Below the pieces are notes generated by a model, which was not told the DNA's origin, searched no databases, and was given only the letters and a program-made list of their open reading frames with translations. DNA of 64,000 nucleotides from the NCBI GenBank assembly GCA_950097015.1, contig CATNEN010000001.1, positions 22,683,501 to 22,747,500 of the forward strand. Direction: 5' to 3'. Position 1 is the stretch's first letter; the number at the start of each line of letters is the position of its first letter. This DNA comes from Macrostomum hystrix (taxonomy: Eukaryota; Platyhelminthes; Macrostomidae). Below are positions 1 through 11,000 of the stretch, one piece after another. The translations under genes and the position numbers were made by a program.

Positions 1-157
1 GCGATCTCGTGACCGCGGCTGTTGATGGTCTGGATGGGGACCACGAATGTCTCACCTCACGTTAATGGTAATTAAAAATGAATTAATAAAAAATTTCTTT
101 AAATATTACCCTCATAATCGTTATAATACTCTTTTGCAATAATTGTCTTGCTGAAGG
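1..157. other. Left-edge sequence, no assignable gene
   Basis: The first 55 bases have an open frame on the minus strand that could be an exon end, but it does not match the next expected segment of kynureninase. The rest is AT-rich. Nothing is assigned. Confidence 0.3.
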
Positions 158-235
158 ACACAGTTCCAGTGGAGTCGGAAATCGAACCCCCGACCTTCAA
201 GTCGTGAGTCCGACGCTCTAACCACTAGGCTACAA
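158..235 (-). repeat. tRNA-like SINE head, type 1
   Basis: On the minus strand this reads like a tRNA gene: an A-box-like GCCTAGTGGTTAGAGCGTC followed about 35 bases later by a B-box-like GGTTCGATTTCC. A second copy of the same head lies at 11455-11530 (minus). The D- and T-arm blocks are conserved between the copies but a convincing full cloverleaf is not evident, so a tRNA-derived SINE head is preferred over a working tRNA gene. Confidence 0.55.
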
Positions 236-257
236 CCTCATAATATTATCCTCATAC

Positions 258-540
258 TAGACCCGCAGCCAACGAGGAGGCAATTCGCTGACTCCTGAGC
301 ACACACACTCACAATGTTGTGTACATCTGCCCTGACTTTTCTCATCGTCAGGCAGTGTGCGTTCAGTGTACACACTGTGTATACACTTTCCCTGTGCCTT
401 GGAGGTCGTAAATTGCACGACAAGCCCCCAAGCCTTCTCTCCGCGGATGCACCCCAAACGAATGTGGCCTCGCTGCAGAATCAAGCTCAAGGACCTTGGT
501 GCGAGACGAAAACGCGTTACACCGTTCTGCCACTCACCCT
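258..540 (-). repeat. SINE-like repeat, type 2, copy 1
   Basis: A dispersed element of about 300 bp with a tRNA-like 5' end (GTGGCAGAACGG, then a GAGCTTGATTC-like B box). The body contains the landmarks AAGTCAGGGCAGATGTACAC and CTCAGGAGTCAGCGAATT. The same order of blocks recurs at 13053-13310 (minus), 43768-44075 (plus) and 52925-53222 (minus). This copy lies in kynureninase intron 2 and carries a tandem duplication or divergence around the CAGTGTA segment. Confidence 0.75.
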
Positions 541-624
541 CTTACGTAAAATATCGACCTTAAACTGGTTGTTTCAAAGTCACTAAGATAACGGCTACAT
601 AAGAATCGAGCCAAGGCCACGAAC

Positions 625-1765
625 CTCAACAATGTCGTCGGTTCTCAAACAGCGCTCGCCCTGTCGCGGTTTCAGGCAGATCATCTCATTGGCTGGGTCC
701 AGGCCCCGATTGCGAATCTGCGACTCCACGGCATAGTGATCGGAGGGGAACGCCTGACACTCCAGCAGCACTTTGGTCCGGCCTGGCTTGGGCTGGTAGA
801 AGGAAGTCAGCATGAGGTGCAGGTTCACCGTCAGGCTGTTCATCACGCAGGTCTCCGTTGGCAGGGCGCCCACCAGCGCCGACATGTCGTCTAGCAGCCA
901 CTCGTCACAGAAGGCCCACGGCATGAAACCGTGACGATGACCGAAGACACCGAACCTGCGGAGTGGGTGCCGACAGCACTGCCATACCACATCTCATCTC
1001 ACCCAAAACTCCATCTCATCTCACCCTAAACTCCATCTTATCTCACCCTGACCTCTGCCACATCTCACCCTAACCTCCGCCACATCTCACCTGTCCTCCG
1101 CCACATCTCACCCTAACCTCCGCCACATCTCACCCTAACCTCCGCCACATCTCACCCTAACCTCCGCCACATCTCACCTTGACCTCCGCCACATCTCACC
1201 CTGACCTCCGCCACATCTCACTCTAACCTCCGCCACATCTCACCCTGACCTCTGCCACATCTCACCCTGACCTCTGCCACATCTCACCCTAACCTCCGCC
1301 ACATCTCACCCTGACCTCTGCCACATCTCACCCTGACCTCTGCCACATCTCACTCTAACCTACGCCGCATCTCACCCTGACCTCCGCCCCATCTCACCTG
1401 TCCATAGAGCTGATGACTCACCTGGCCCACTGGCTGAGCTGAGTGTCCAACTGTTGCCGGACCTCCTTGGGCATCAGGCCGAGCGAGTTGCCGCACAGGT
1501 AGATGCTGTCCTCATCAGGGTCGGGCCTGGAGTCGCCCTGGCCGTCGAGTCCCAGCTTGACCAGCGGCAGGTCGCGCATCTTCGGATAGTGGAACCTGTC
1601 CCTGAACTTGGCCAGCGGATCGTTAAGGTCGGCCAAGCGGGCGAAGTCCTCACAGTCGAGCTGCACAGACCATTCATCGGCTAGACTCTGCAGGTCAATC
1701 AACGGGTGCCGGCTCTCAGACGATTCGTTACTGTTGTTGAAAGCCATTGAAGGTTCCGCTTGCAT
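625..1765 (-). CDS. KYNU: Kynureninase, N-terminal part (partial, runs off left edge)
   Basis: Pyridoxal-phosphate enzyme of tryptophan degradation that cleaves kynurenine or 3-hydroxykynurenine to anthranilate or 3-hydroxyanthranilate plus alanine. Two coding exons are visible on the minus strand: 1765-1422 and 955-625. The donor after 1422 and the acceptor before 955 split one Arg codon, so the frame continues. Exon 1 has the family signature IYLCGNSLGL and the preceding region that resembles RECFYIPK of animal enzymes (here RDRFHYPKMRDLP). Exon 2 has MNSLTVNLHLMLTSFY, AFPSDHYAVESQI and LKPRQGE, all close to animal kynureninase. The PLP lysine and the C-terminal half are missing because the gene leaves the window after the donor at 625. 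The start is the ATG at 1765; a second in-frame ATG lies at 1747. The intron holds a 22-bp minisatellite. Family identity is firm; the exact start is less sure. Confidence 0.93.
995..1405. repeat. 22-bp minisatellite in kynureninase intron
   Basis: About 18 tandem copies of a unit like CACATCTCACCCTAACCTCC plus GC, varying mainly between CCTAA, CCTGA and TCTAA. The array fills almost the whole intron between the two kynureninase exons. Confidence 0.9.
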
Positions 1766-1984
1766 GAGGACCACTGCAGGTAGAGCGCGAGTTCACCGTG
1801 TGATTATTTGACACAGACAGACACACCCATGCGCTTGGCTTGCAAGCTGACAATTTCACAAACTCAAAATCTTAGCCCGGCAATTTGCCAGATAGATAAG
1901 ATAGCAATAGGCTAGGCTAGGCTAGCTAACAGCCGGTGTTTTCTAAGCTGACAAAATGTAGGTAAATCAACAAGATACGCTCAA

Positions 1985-2345
1985 GGCCTGAAGTGTCTAA
2001 GACACCTGAACTAAAATACTTAAACTGTCCGACACACCTGAACTAAAATACTTAAACTGTCCGACACACCTGAACTAAAATACCTGAACTGCCCAACACA
2101 GCTAAACTAAAATACCTGAACTGTCCGACACAGCTAAACTAAAATACCTGAACTGTCCGACACACCTGAACTAAAATACCTGAACTGTCCGACACACCTG
2201 AACTAAAATACCTGAACTGTCCGACACAGCTGAACTAAAATACCTGAACTGTCCGACACAGCTAAACTAAAATACCTGAACTGTCCGACACACCTGAACT
2301 AAAATACCTGAACTGTCCGACACAGCTAAACTAAAATACCTGAAC
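1985..2345. repeat. Minisatellite of about 31 bp
   Basis: About 11 copies of a unit containing CTGTCCGACACACCTGAAC followed by TAAAATACCTGAA, with two alternating variants (ACACCTGAA and ACAGCTAAA). It directly abuts the 20-bp array that starts at about 2355. Confidence 0.9.
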
Positions 2346-2354
2346 TCTTCGAAA

Positions 2355-3182
2355 ATTTATGACCCTGAAGGTTTAGGTGTGACTCTGAAGGTTTATGTGT
2401 GACTCTGAAGGTTTAGGTGTGACCCTGAAGGTTTAGGTGAGACCCTGAAGGTTTAGGTATGACCCTGAAGGTTTAGGTATGACCCTGAAGGTTTTGGTGT
2501 GACCCTGAAGGTTTAGGTGTGACCCTGAAGGTTTAGGTATGACCCTGAAGGTTTCGGTATGACCCTGAAGGTTTAGGTGTGACTCTGAAGGTTTAGGCGT
2601 GACCCTGAAGGTTTAGGTGTGACTCTGAAGGTTTAGGTATGACCCTGAAGGTTTAGGCGTGACCCTGAAGGTTTAGGTGTGACCCTGAAGGTTTTGGTGT
2701 AACCCTGAAGGTTTAGGTATGACCCTGAAGGTTTTGGTGTGACCCTAAAGGTTTAGGTATGACCTTGAAGGTTTTGGTGTGACCCTGAAGGTTTAGGTAT
2801 GACCCTGAAGGTTTAAGTGTGACTCTGAAGGTTTAGGTGTGACTCTGAAGGTTTAGGTGTGACCCTGAAGGTTTAGGTATGACCCTGAAGGTTTAGGTGT
2901 GACCCTGAAGGTTTAGGTGTGACCCTGAAGGTTTAGGTATGACCCTGAAGGTTTAGGTGTGAACCTGAAGGTTTTGGTGTGACCCTGAAGGTTTTGGTGT
3001 GACCCTGAAGGTTTAGGTGTGACCCTGAAGGTTTAGGTGTGACTCTGAAGGTTTAGGCGTGACCCTGAAGGTTTTGGTGTGACCCTGAAGGTTTAGGTGT
3101 GACCCTGAAGGTTTAGGTGTGACTCTGAAGGTTTAGGCGTGACCCTGAAGGTTTTGGTGTGACCCTGAAGGTTTAGGTGTCC
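2355..3182. repeat. 20-bp satellite array
   Basis: About 41 head-to-tail copies of a 20-bp unit, GACCCTGAAGGTTTAGGTGT, with few point variants (GGTAT, GGCGT, TTTTGG). The phase is kept perfectly across the array. A diverged patch of the same unit lies at 3870-4290. Confidence 0.95.
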
Positions 3183-3865
3183 GAGACACTGAACTAAAGA
3201 TACCTGACCCTGAGCAACAGAGCTAATTTTCTTAATGCCTGAAGTTCATATGACACCTAAAATAAATGCCCAACTATTTTAACAACTAAAGTTTGCCAAA
3301 ACAAAAAAGAAACAAGCGACTGCATGGTAGCAGTTGAATTTTATCGGCAGTGGGTTTACGAGTCTAGAAAAATGAATGCAGGAATATATTTGACCGTTTG
3401 GTAAATAAAAATAAGTATATACGGCTGTTAAATAAAAATCTTAAAGAACACAGACAAGGCATTGTCTGTGTTTTGGCATTGGCCTAGCAATGTAAGTGAT
3501 GTAAAAATCGATTTTAACTTTTTGTTAATTTATCACAAAATCAGTATTAACGGCAGCTGTGCTTGGAATGTGAATTGTGGAATGTTGTCTGACGAAGTAA
3601 AAGAAAATATGGAATAGCCAAGAACAGACAATACTTAACAATGTGATCAGTTGCAGATGAAAAAGACAAAAACTTGCTTATCAGCGCGTCTCAAGCAAAA
3701 ATATTTTCAAATCCCACGAAATGTTTTTACCGAGATCGAAGTGGACCTAAATTGTGGAGTGTTTATATCGATAGCAATTTTTCACTGTAGCCAGTCTTGT
3801 GCTTTGAAAATGGGATATTTGTTGCTGAAATGACCTAAATGCCCTCAAGGTACAGGTGTAAGCAT
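3183..3865. other. AT-rich spacer between related satellite arrays
   Basis: No convincing gene. It holds short AT-rich sequence and a small inverted stretch near 3455-3475 (ACACAGACAAGGCATTGTCTGTGT, one arm of 9 bases). Confidence 0.4.
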
Positions 3866-4290
3866 GGAGTTTTTAGGAGTTACCCTGAATGATGGCAGGG
3901 ACCCTGAAGTTTTAAGGTATGACCCTAAAAGGCTCAGGAGTGACCCTGAAGATTTAAGAGTGACCCTGAATAATGGCAGGGACCCTGAAGTTTTAAGGTA
4001 TGACCCTAAAAGGTTCAGGAGTGACCCTGAAGATTTAAGAGTGACCCTGAGGATTTAGGAGTGACCCTGAAGATTTAGGAGTGACCCTGAAGGTTTAGGT
4101 GTGAACCCGAAGGTTTAGGTGTAACCCTGAAGGTTTAGGTGTGACCCTAAAGGTGTAGGTGTGAACCCGAAGGTTTAGGTGTAACCCTGAAGGTTTAGGT
4201 GTGACCCTGAAGGTGTAGGTGTGACCCCGAAGGTTTAGGAGTGACCCTGAAGATTTAGGGATGACCCTGAAGGTTTCGTTTCAACCCTGA
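3866..4290. repeat. Diverged patch of the 20-bp satellite
   Basis: Irregular copies of the GACCCTGAAGGTTTAGGTGT unit, here with TTTAGGAGT and interposed GATGGCAGG segments forming a longer 100-bp repeat (two copies at about 3880 and 3975). It is clearly related to 2355-3182 but more decayed. Confidence 0.85.
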
Positions 4291-4859
4291 AGGTGCCCTA
4301 AATGCTAAGGTGTGACTCTGAAATCCTTAAAAGTTAAGCTATACATTTTCTCAGCGAAACTGATGCAACACTGACTCGCACAAGCGACCCTAAATAAAAT
4401 TTCCGCAATTGTGCTACTACTTGGAGTAATAACAGATGGCAGTTTGATGAATAAAAACGCTTTAGTAGCAATTATAAGTAATAATACTTACATAGAAAAT
4501 TTCCAGCTTTATGCAGTTTGCAGCTGGCTGTTATCATTGATATAGTGAATTCAGGCAGCATTATGTAGGCATAAAATTCGAGCTTGTGAAGCGAGCGTGT
4601 TCAATATGTTTTCTAAAACTTGCAAATAGAACTGCGTGTACATACAGCACACAATATTGTGATCAACGGGTACTCAAAATTTTACACAAAATGAACAAAT
4701 TGGGCAAATTTTTGACTTTCTTGAGTTTTAACTAAAAAATAGATTCATTGATGGCATGCTTATTATTCCGACTAATTATAAAATTCCGAGAAATTCGATT
4801 TGTGATTTTGAGTTCGCTTGCAAGTCAATGGGTCTTAGTAACGACCCGCTCCCAGGCCA

Positions 4860-4973
4860 TCAGAGATAGTAGGTATCCACTTCGTGCCGAACGAAACCTG
4901 AGTAGGGCGCACGAACCGCGACCTGCTGCTGCTGCTGCTGCTGCTGCTGAGGCGACTGCTGTGAGTTAATGAG
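4860..4973 (-). CDS. Possible alternative last exon of the myosin III gene
   Basis: The minus strand reads 37 codons (LINSQQSP, nine Gln, then [20 protein letters not shown] and a stop) after a good acceptor (tgctcag). Its phase 0 fits the donor at 5506, where the upstream exon reads EKTVRIFSK. The Gln run is a (CAG) microsatellite, as in the other tail exons. If unused, the tail ends instead at the TAG at 5488. There is no direct evidence of splicing. Confidence 0.45.
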   Translation of the reverse strand, partial: LINSQQSPQQQQQQQQQVAVRAPYSGFVRHEVDTYYL

Positions 4974-7900
4974 CTGAGCAGCTAGATTCCTACTGCTGTA
5001 ATGCGAGGAATTTTAGAGGATGAATAAAGTTAATGAAACATCTAGCAGTAACTAGTGACGCGAGTCCATTTCATTTGTGCTTTACCGATGGGGTTGAATT
5101 CGCTAGTCCACGTATACTAAAAATAGCACGTTTCAACATAAATAAAACATATGCATGATAGCTTGTTGCTATTTTTAGCATCAAGGAACATTTCAGCCCG
5201 TATATGCATTTAAAACACAAATGCACTTTCCTTCGAAATAATAATACTTGTATAAATCGCAAACCCAAACCTTGTTCAATCTCGTGCTTTGTGCTTTTAA
5301 CAATAAAATTCTTAAAAAGCAATTTTGGGTATTGCATAAATCCAAACTTCACCAAATTACAATGAAGCAACATAAAAAATTCACCTGTAAAAATTGGGAT
5401 TTAATTGCGTTTATCAATGCAATAAAAACCTTTAATGCCAGCAAACAACAAAAATACAAAATACCTAAAATAAATGATGGGTAATAACTAAAAGCACTGA
5501 GACACCTTTGAGAAAATGCGAACAGTCTTCTCCTGTTGAGCGAATCTGACTCGCTGACTTTGCTGCTGCTGCTGCTGCTGATAACTGTGACCTCTAATTG
5601 CTGACAATCCATGGCCATTGTAGACAGCTAAGGTGGGATTTGTGACCAAAGTTGCTGGCAGACTGTACAAGCTTGACACCCTGGCAACCGGGGCAGTTGT
5701 CAAGGGCGCGGAGTTGCCAGAGGCAGCAGCAGCAGCAGCAGCAGATCTGCTAGCGGGCAGGCTGTACACTCTGCCTGGCTGGTTCGCTGCCTGCCTTGAT
5801 GCAGCCTCCTGGTCTAGTTGGGAGAATTTCTTAACAAGATCCCGAACAGACACGGCTGTCAGGGATCTGGCAAGTAAAGGTACAAATGTGGATCATTGTG
5901 TCATATGGGACGACAAGCAAGAAGAGAAAAATTAATCTAAAAATTCACACTCTCACTGAAAGTTAAAAGTTTCAATCTCAATCAGCCGAAAAAGATTTTT
6001 AATAACAGCGATTTATTTAAAGACTTCCGCACAATATCAGCAAACACTCACCTGGTTATTTTAAGGTCGTGCTGGAATTTTCTGTACGGACTGTCCCAGG
6101 CAGGTGCTGCCACATTGCGGTGGATGCTGAAATAAATTTTGTTGCGGTGGACGAATTAGGACTAAGGTGACAGAATAGTTTTAGCCACGATAAATTTACA
6201 GGTAGACTAACAACGAAAGTAAATTTTACTACATAAAGTAAAATAGATTAGGTTTGCATTTGTCTGCTGGTAATTGATATTGAAAAAAATAGATTTTCAT
6301 TAATTTTCAAGAGAAGCAATTCTGAATAACATTATTGATCTCGGCTAGTTCTAGCACAAAACATTTCTCACACTCGAATAGTCCGTTTTTCCTCCTTAGG
6401 AGGAGGAGTTCGCTAGGTGCAAAATCTACGAGCTGATACAAACTATCATTGAGCCAAGCGTTGTGGAAACGACACTAAAACTGAACAAAGTCTGTCCATA
6501 CAGAAGGTACAGGACAACAGCATTCGCTAGCACGATACTCCTGACTACCTGTTATTTATCTCAATAGAGCAGCTCCGTTGAGGATTAGTAAGAGATTAAT
6601 CAACATAAGCGGCAAATGCATAACAGAATGCTTAAATAGAAAATAGTGTGCAGTAGATTGTAAGCATACAATTGCGCAACAAACGCCAGGATAAGTGCAT
6701 ACTAGCGCACTAACTTGTCATAAATTATTCTTCCAGCTTCCGAGGCGAGCAAAATGCGCTGTATTTCGGCTCTGATCTCGCTGTGGTTGGATTTTAGTTT
6801 GACAAATTTTAGTTCGGAATCAGTGACGATTTGACTTGAGTGAATTAAAATAGCAAAAATATACTCTGTTATAAAAAAACAGTGACTAGTTATTTAAGTA
6901 TTGTGAAAATTATTCTAATAGCAAAGTGAAAGTCTTTTTTAATTCGGATTATTTCGTTGTTTGAATTCAGCCTAACAAATGTGACGTTGTCACTGTCACT
7001 GTGAATTGTAATTTGCGAATTCCTAATTATGTAATAACTTGGGCCGTTTAAATAATGTCTTTTTACTACCTTCAACTTATCCAGTTCATATAATTAATTA
7101 TTTTTCTGTGCGCGCTACTGTAAGTAGACGTGGATGCACACCGCGCTGCCCTAACTTATTTTCTATTAATGTCTCAAGCTATTCTACCCTGTCCAGTGGG
7201 CTGCACGCTCATTGGCTGGGACTGTTTCCGAGAATTATCGATCGCCCTGTTTTACAGTCTGTCTAGCTTATTTGACTAAGGGCTTTAGGCCCGCTCGCGC
7301 CCCACCACCTTCTCCACACCTTCTCCTAACCTGACCTGCCCTGCCTTGTCTGCCTGTGCCTGGGTCTGCCTTGGACTCCTTGTACTTCTCTATAGGCTTC
7401 GCTATACTTGGCTTGACTAGACTTCTTCTCGTCTCGTCCACTTGTTCGCCTGTCCACTGACTATTACTTACTTACTATCACTTACGGTTACTACTATTGA
7501 GCTCCTGCGCCTTACTTTCCTCCCTGCTTGTCGTACGTCCCAGTGCACCCAGATAATAAAGTGCTACCGCTACAAAGAACTGACTTTAGACTGCCGTGAA
7601 CTAAAATTGTCGCCGCCACTGACTTCGGTCTTCGTCCTTTTAATCGTCACACAAAACGGCACCCAAAAGTGTATCAATAGCTGCTGTCAAAAGTTTCAAA
7701 TCAATAAATATTGTTTTAAAGCTAACAATCAGTAGTTAATAGATGCACTAAATGTCATGCGATTATAAAAAACAGATAGCATGCCGTCACTCACTTTTGT
7801 CTAGCCTGCTCAGACACTCGATCGTAATAGGCCAAGTGCTGCGGATTGCTGACTGGAGCAATTCGACTACCGCCGGAGGGGTTCTGATGACGTACGGGTG

Positions 7901-8017
7901 GCTGCTGCTGCTGCTGGTGCTGCGGCTGTCGCTGCTGTTGCTGAGGCGGATAAAAAGGAGCTGCGGATACTAATGGCTGCTGCGGATGTACATGACGACC
8001 TCCTTGATAGTGACCGA

Positions 8018-8051
<34 letters not shown>

Positions 8052-11000
8052 AGACGAGGCCATGGCGATGGCGCTCTGTGCCATAGACGATGGCGGCGGT
8101 CCGGTCTCGAACTGGTGCGCGCCGATGCGGGCATAGTAGGCTGACAGCTCCGGGGATATCAACCGAAGCGGGGCTGTCAGAAGACCGTTTGTGACGTTGC
8201 CGTTGTTGGAATAGCGCGGGGAAAGCTGCTGCTGCTGCTGCTGCAGCTGAGTTGGCTTCATCATTATCGGAGGCTGGACAGGCAATGGCAGAGCTGCCGT
8301 CTGCTTCTTGAACACTCGATCGCGCTTCAATTTACGATAGCGCTGACGGGCCAGATGGCCTCGGGCTAGGCTCTGCAGTCGCAGCACCAGGCGGCGACGG
8401 CGGCGAAGCTCAACTTTGGCGCGCCAAACCTGACGATGAAAGAAAAGTGAAGACTGTAAGAATGAAGCCCAATGAAGTTATGGGGCGGTTTGGCAACGCC
8501 CAAGAATTCTTGATGGTTATTCGATGTGACAGAAAACCGCGAGACGGGAGCACTTTTCTTAAAGACAGCTTTACAGCTTCTTTCGCTTCTCTATATTTTC
8601 AAGTTGAGGCAGAGAAGAGAGAGACAAGAGCTGGCTCACTGGTGAGTACAGTTGAGGGCGTTGGTCGCTGTCTTTAATTCAAAACCTTCTTTCCACGCGA
8701 CAAAGCAAGAAGAATGAATGCAATGCTTGAAGTGAATGTAAATTTGAGCAAAAAACTGAGTGAGTAAGAGAAGTTAGTGGCTTCGCCGACAACTCTAGCC
8801 CACATTGAGCTGCTTGAGATATAGTTCTCAAAGCTACTGACACCGCTAGAGAAAAAATAGAGCTGGCAATAACACCTGCTAATTTGTCAGAAATTCGCAT
8901 AAAATGAATGACTCAGAAACCATAAAGTTGGACAATAAATAACAGGTAAATAGCCGGGTTGGCTTTGAGTCCTGGGTGGAAACGCCTTAATTTTTGTATA
9001 TGCGGACTAGCACGATTAGCCCCCCGTGATAGAGGCACATAGAAAATTAATTGAAAAGGAGTACTGGCAAAATATACGAGAATGAAAGCATACAGCCTTA
9101 GACATAACTGTCCTTTAATGAACATCCTCACTAAATTTCTTAAAATATTGTAAGCCAAAATAACTACCCTAGAAATACGGGGGCTCAGTGGCAGAGCGCT
9201 CTAACGCGTTTGTCTCTCGCACCAAGGTCCCTGAGCTCGATTCCGCGGCGAGGCCACAATAAAAAAATCGGTCATTCGGTTAGGGAGCTATCGTGAAATA
9301 GGCAGTGGGTATTTGAAATAACCCCGTTGTCTTTCCCCAGGGGGGAAAGTAGCGTGTTTTTTTATTTCAAAGTATATACTCGTGCATAATAGGCCATTGT
9401 AGCATCATATATACTCGCACAAAGAATTTTCATAGAAGTTACTGTGACACTGAATTAACCACGAAAGTCATGGACATAACGCTTGAAAAAAGACGAAACA
9501 CCTTTCAAATATTGCTATTGTAACCAAGGGCTTCACCTGAATGACCCGCCTAGCGGCGAACAGCGACCAGCGCAGCCGTCTGAGCTGCCGCACAGCCAGC
9601 CAGCGCCTCACAGCCGCCTGGCACTTGGTCACGGCACTCAGCAGGTGAGCCCGCCGGCGAATCAGCATCTCAACGTGGTGATACTTGAGGAAAACTTTGT
9701 GCCGACCGACTAGCCAGCCTGTGAGGCCGAGCTTCTTGAGCACGGTCCGGCACAGATCCATGGCAGCCTGGCCGGCGGAAGCGCCTCGGCTGACGGGCGA
9801 GAAGCCGAGCACAAGCGGCCCGTAGTCGGCTAGGAACTCGCGGAAGCTCAGCCGATGTGAGTAGCCCTGTCGGCGAATCTCTACGGTTTCAAGTACACCT
9901 GTGTAGCGCAGCTGCTCTAGCACCTGCGGCGATTTCGAGACGATTGATTAGATAAATACTATCAAACAAATGAAGGCTGAATGCAATACTTAATTCAATA
10001 TCTCAGTAGTATGAGCAGAATTCGATAAGCAAAAAAAGAAAACGCTGCAAAAACTTCCAGCCCATCGATCTAACTCTCTGATTTATCATATGATAATTTA
10101 CGATCCTAACTGATAAAAATGGGGTCATTATCCACTGCATACTGATCATCATGGGTCATTATCCACTACCTACTGATCATCATGGGTCATTATCCACTCC
10201 CCACTGATCATCATGGGTCATTATCCACTGCATACTGATCATCATGGGTCATTATCCACTGCATACTGATCATCATGGGGTCATTATCCACTGCATACTG
10301 ATCATTATGGGGTCATTATCCACTGCATACTGATCATCATGGGGTCATTATCCACTGCATACTGATCATCATGGGGTCATTATCCACTGCATACTGATCA
10401 TCATGGGTCATTATCCGCTGCATACTGATCATCATGGGTCATTATCCACTACCTACTAATCAAAATGGGGTCATTATCCACTGCATACTGATCATCATGG
10501 GGTCATTATCCACTACCTACTGATCATCATGGGTCATTATCCGCTGCATACTGATCATCATGGGTCATTATCCGCTGCATACTGATCATCATGGGGTCAT
10601 TATCCACTGCATACTGATCATCATGGGGTCATTATCCACTGCATACTGATCATCATGGGGTCATTATCCACTGCATACTGATCATCATGGGTCATTATCC
10701 GCTGCATACTGATCATCATGGGTCATTATCCACTACCTACTGATCAAAATGGGGTCATTATCCACTGCATACTGATCATCATGGGTCATTATCCACTGCA
10801 TACTGATCATCATCGGTCATTATCCACTGCATACTGATCATCATGGGTCATTATCCACTGCATACTGATCATCATGGGTCATTATCCACTGCATACTGAT
10901 CATCATGGGGTCATTATCCACTGCATACTGATCATCATGGGGTCATTATCCACTGCATACTGATCATCATGGGGTCATTATCCACTGCATACTGATCATC

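Noticed and set aside
1-55. Third kynureninase exon at the left edge
   Set aside because: The open minus-strand frame (VVPIQTINSRGHEIA) does not match the next part of the enzyme.
158-235. Functional tRNA gene on the minus strand
   Set aside because: The box motifs are present, but arm pairing is poor and a similar sequence recurs at 11455 with changes, as for a SINE head.
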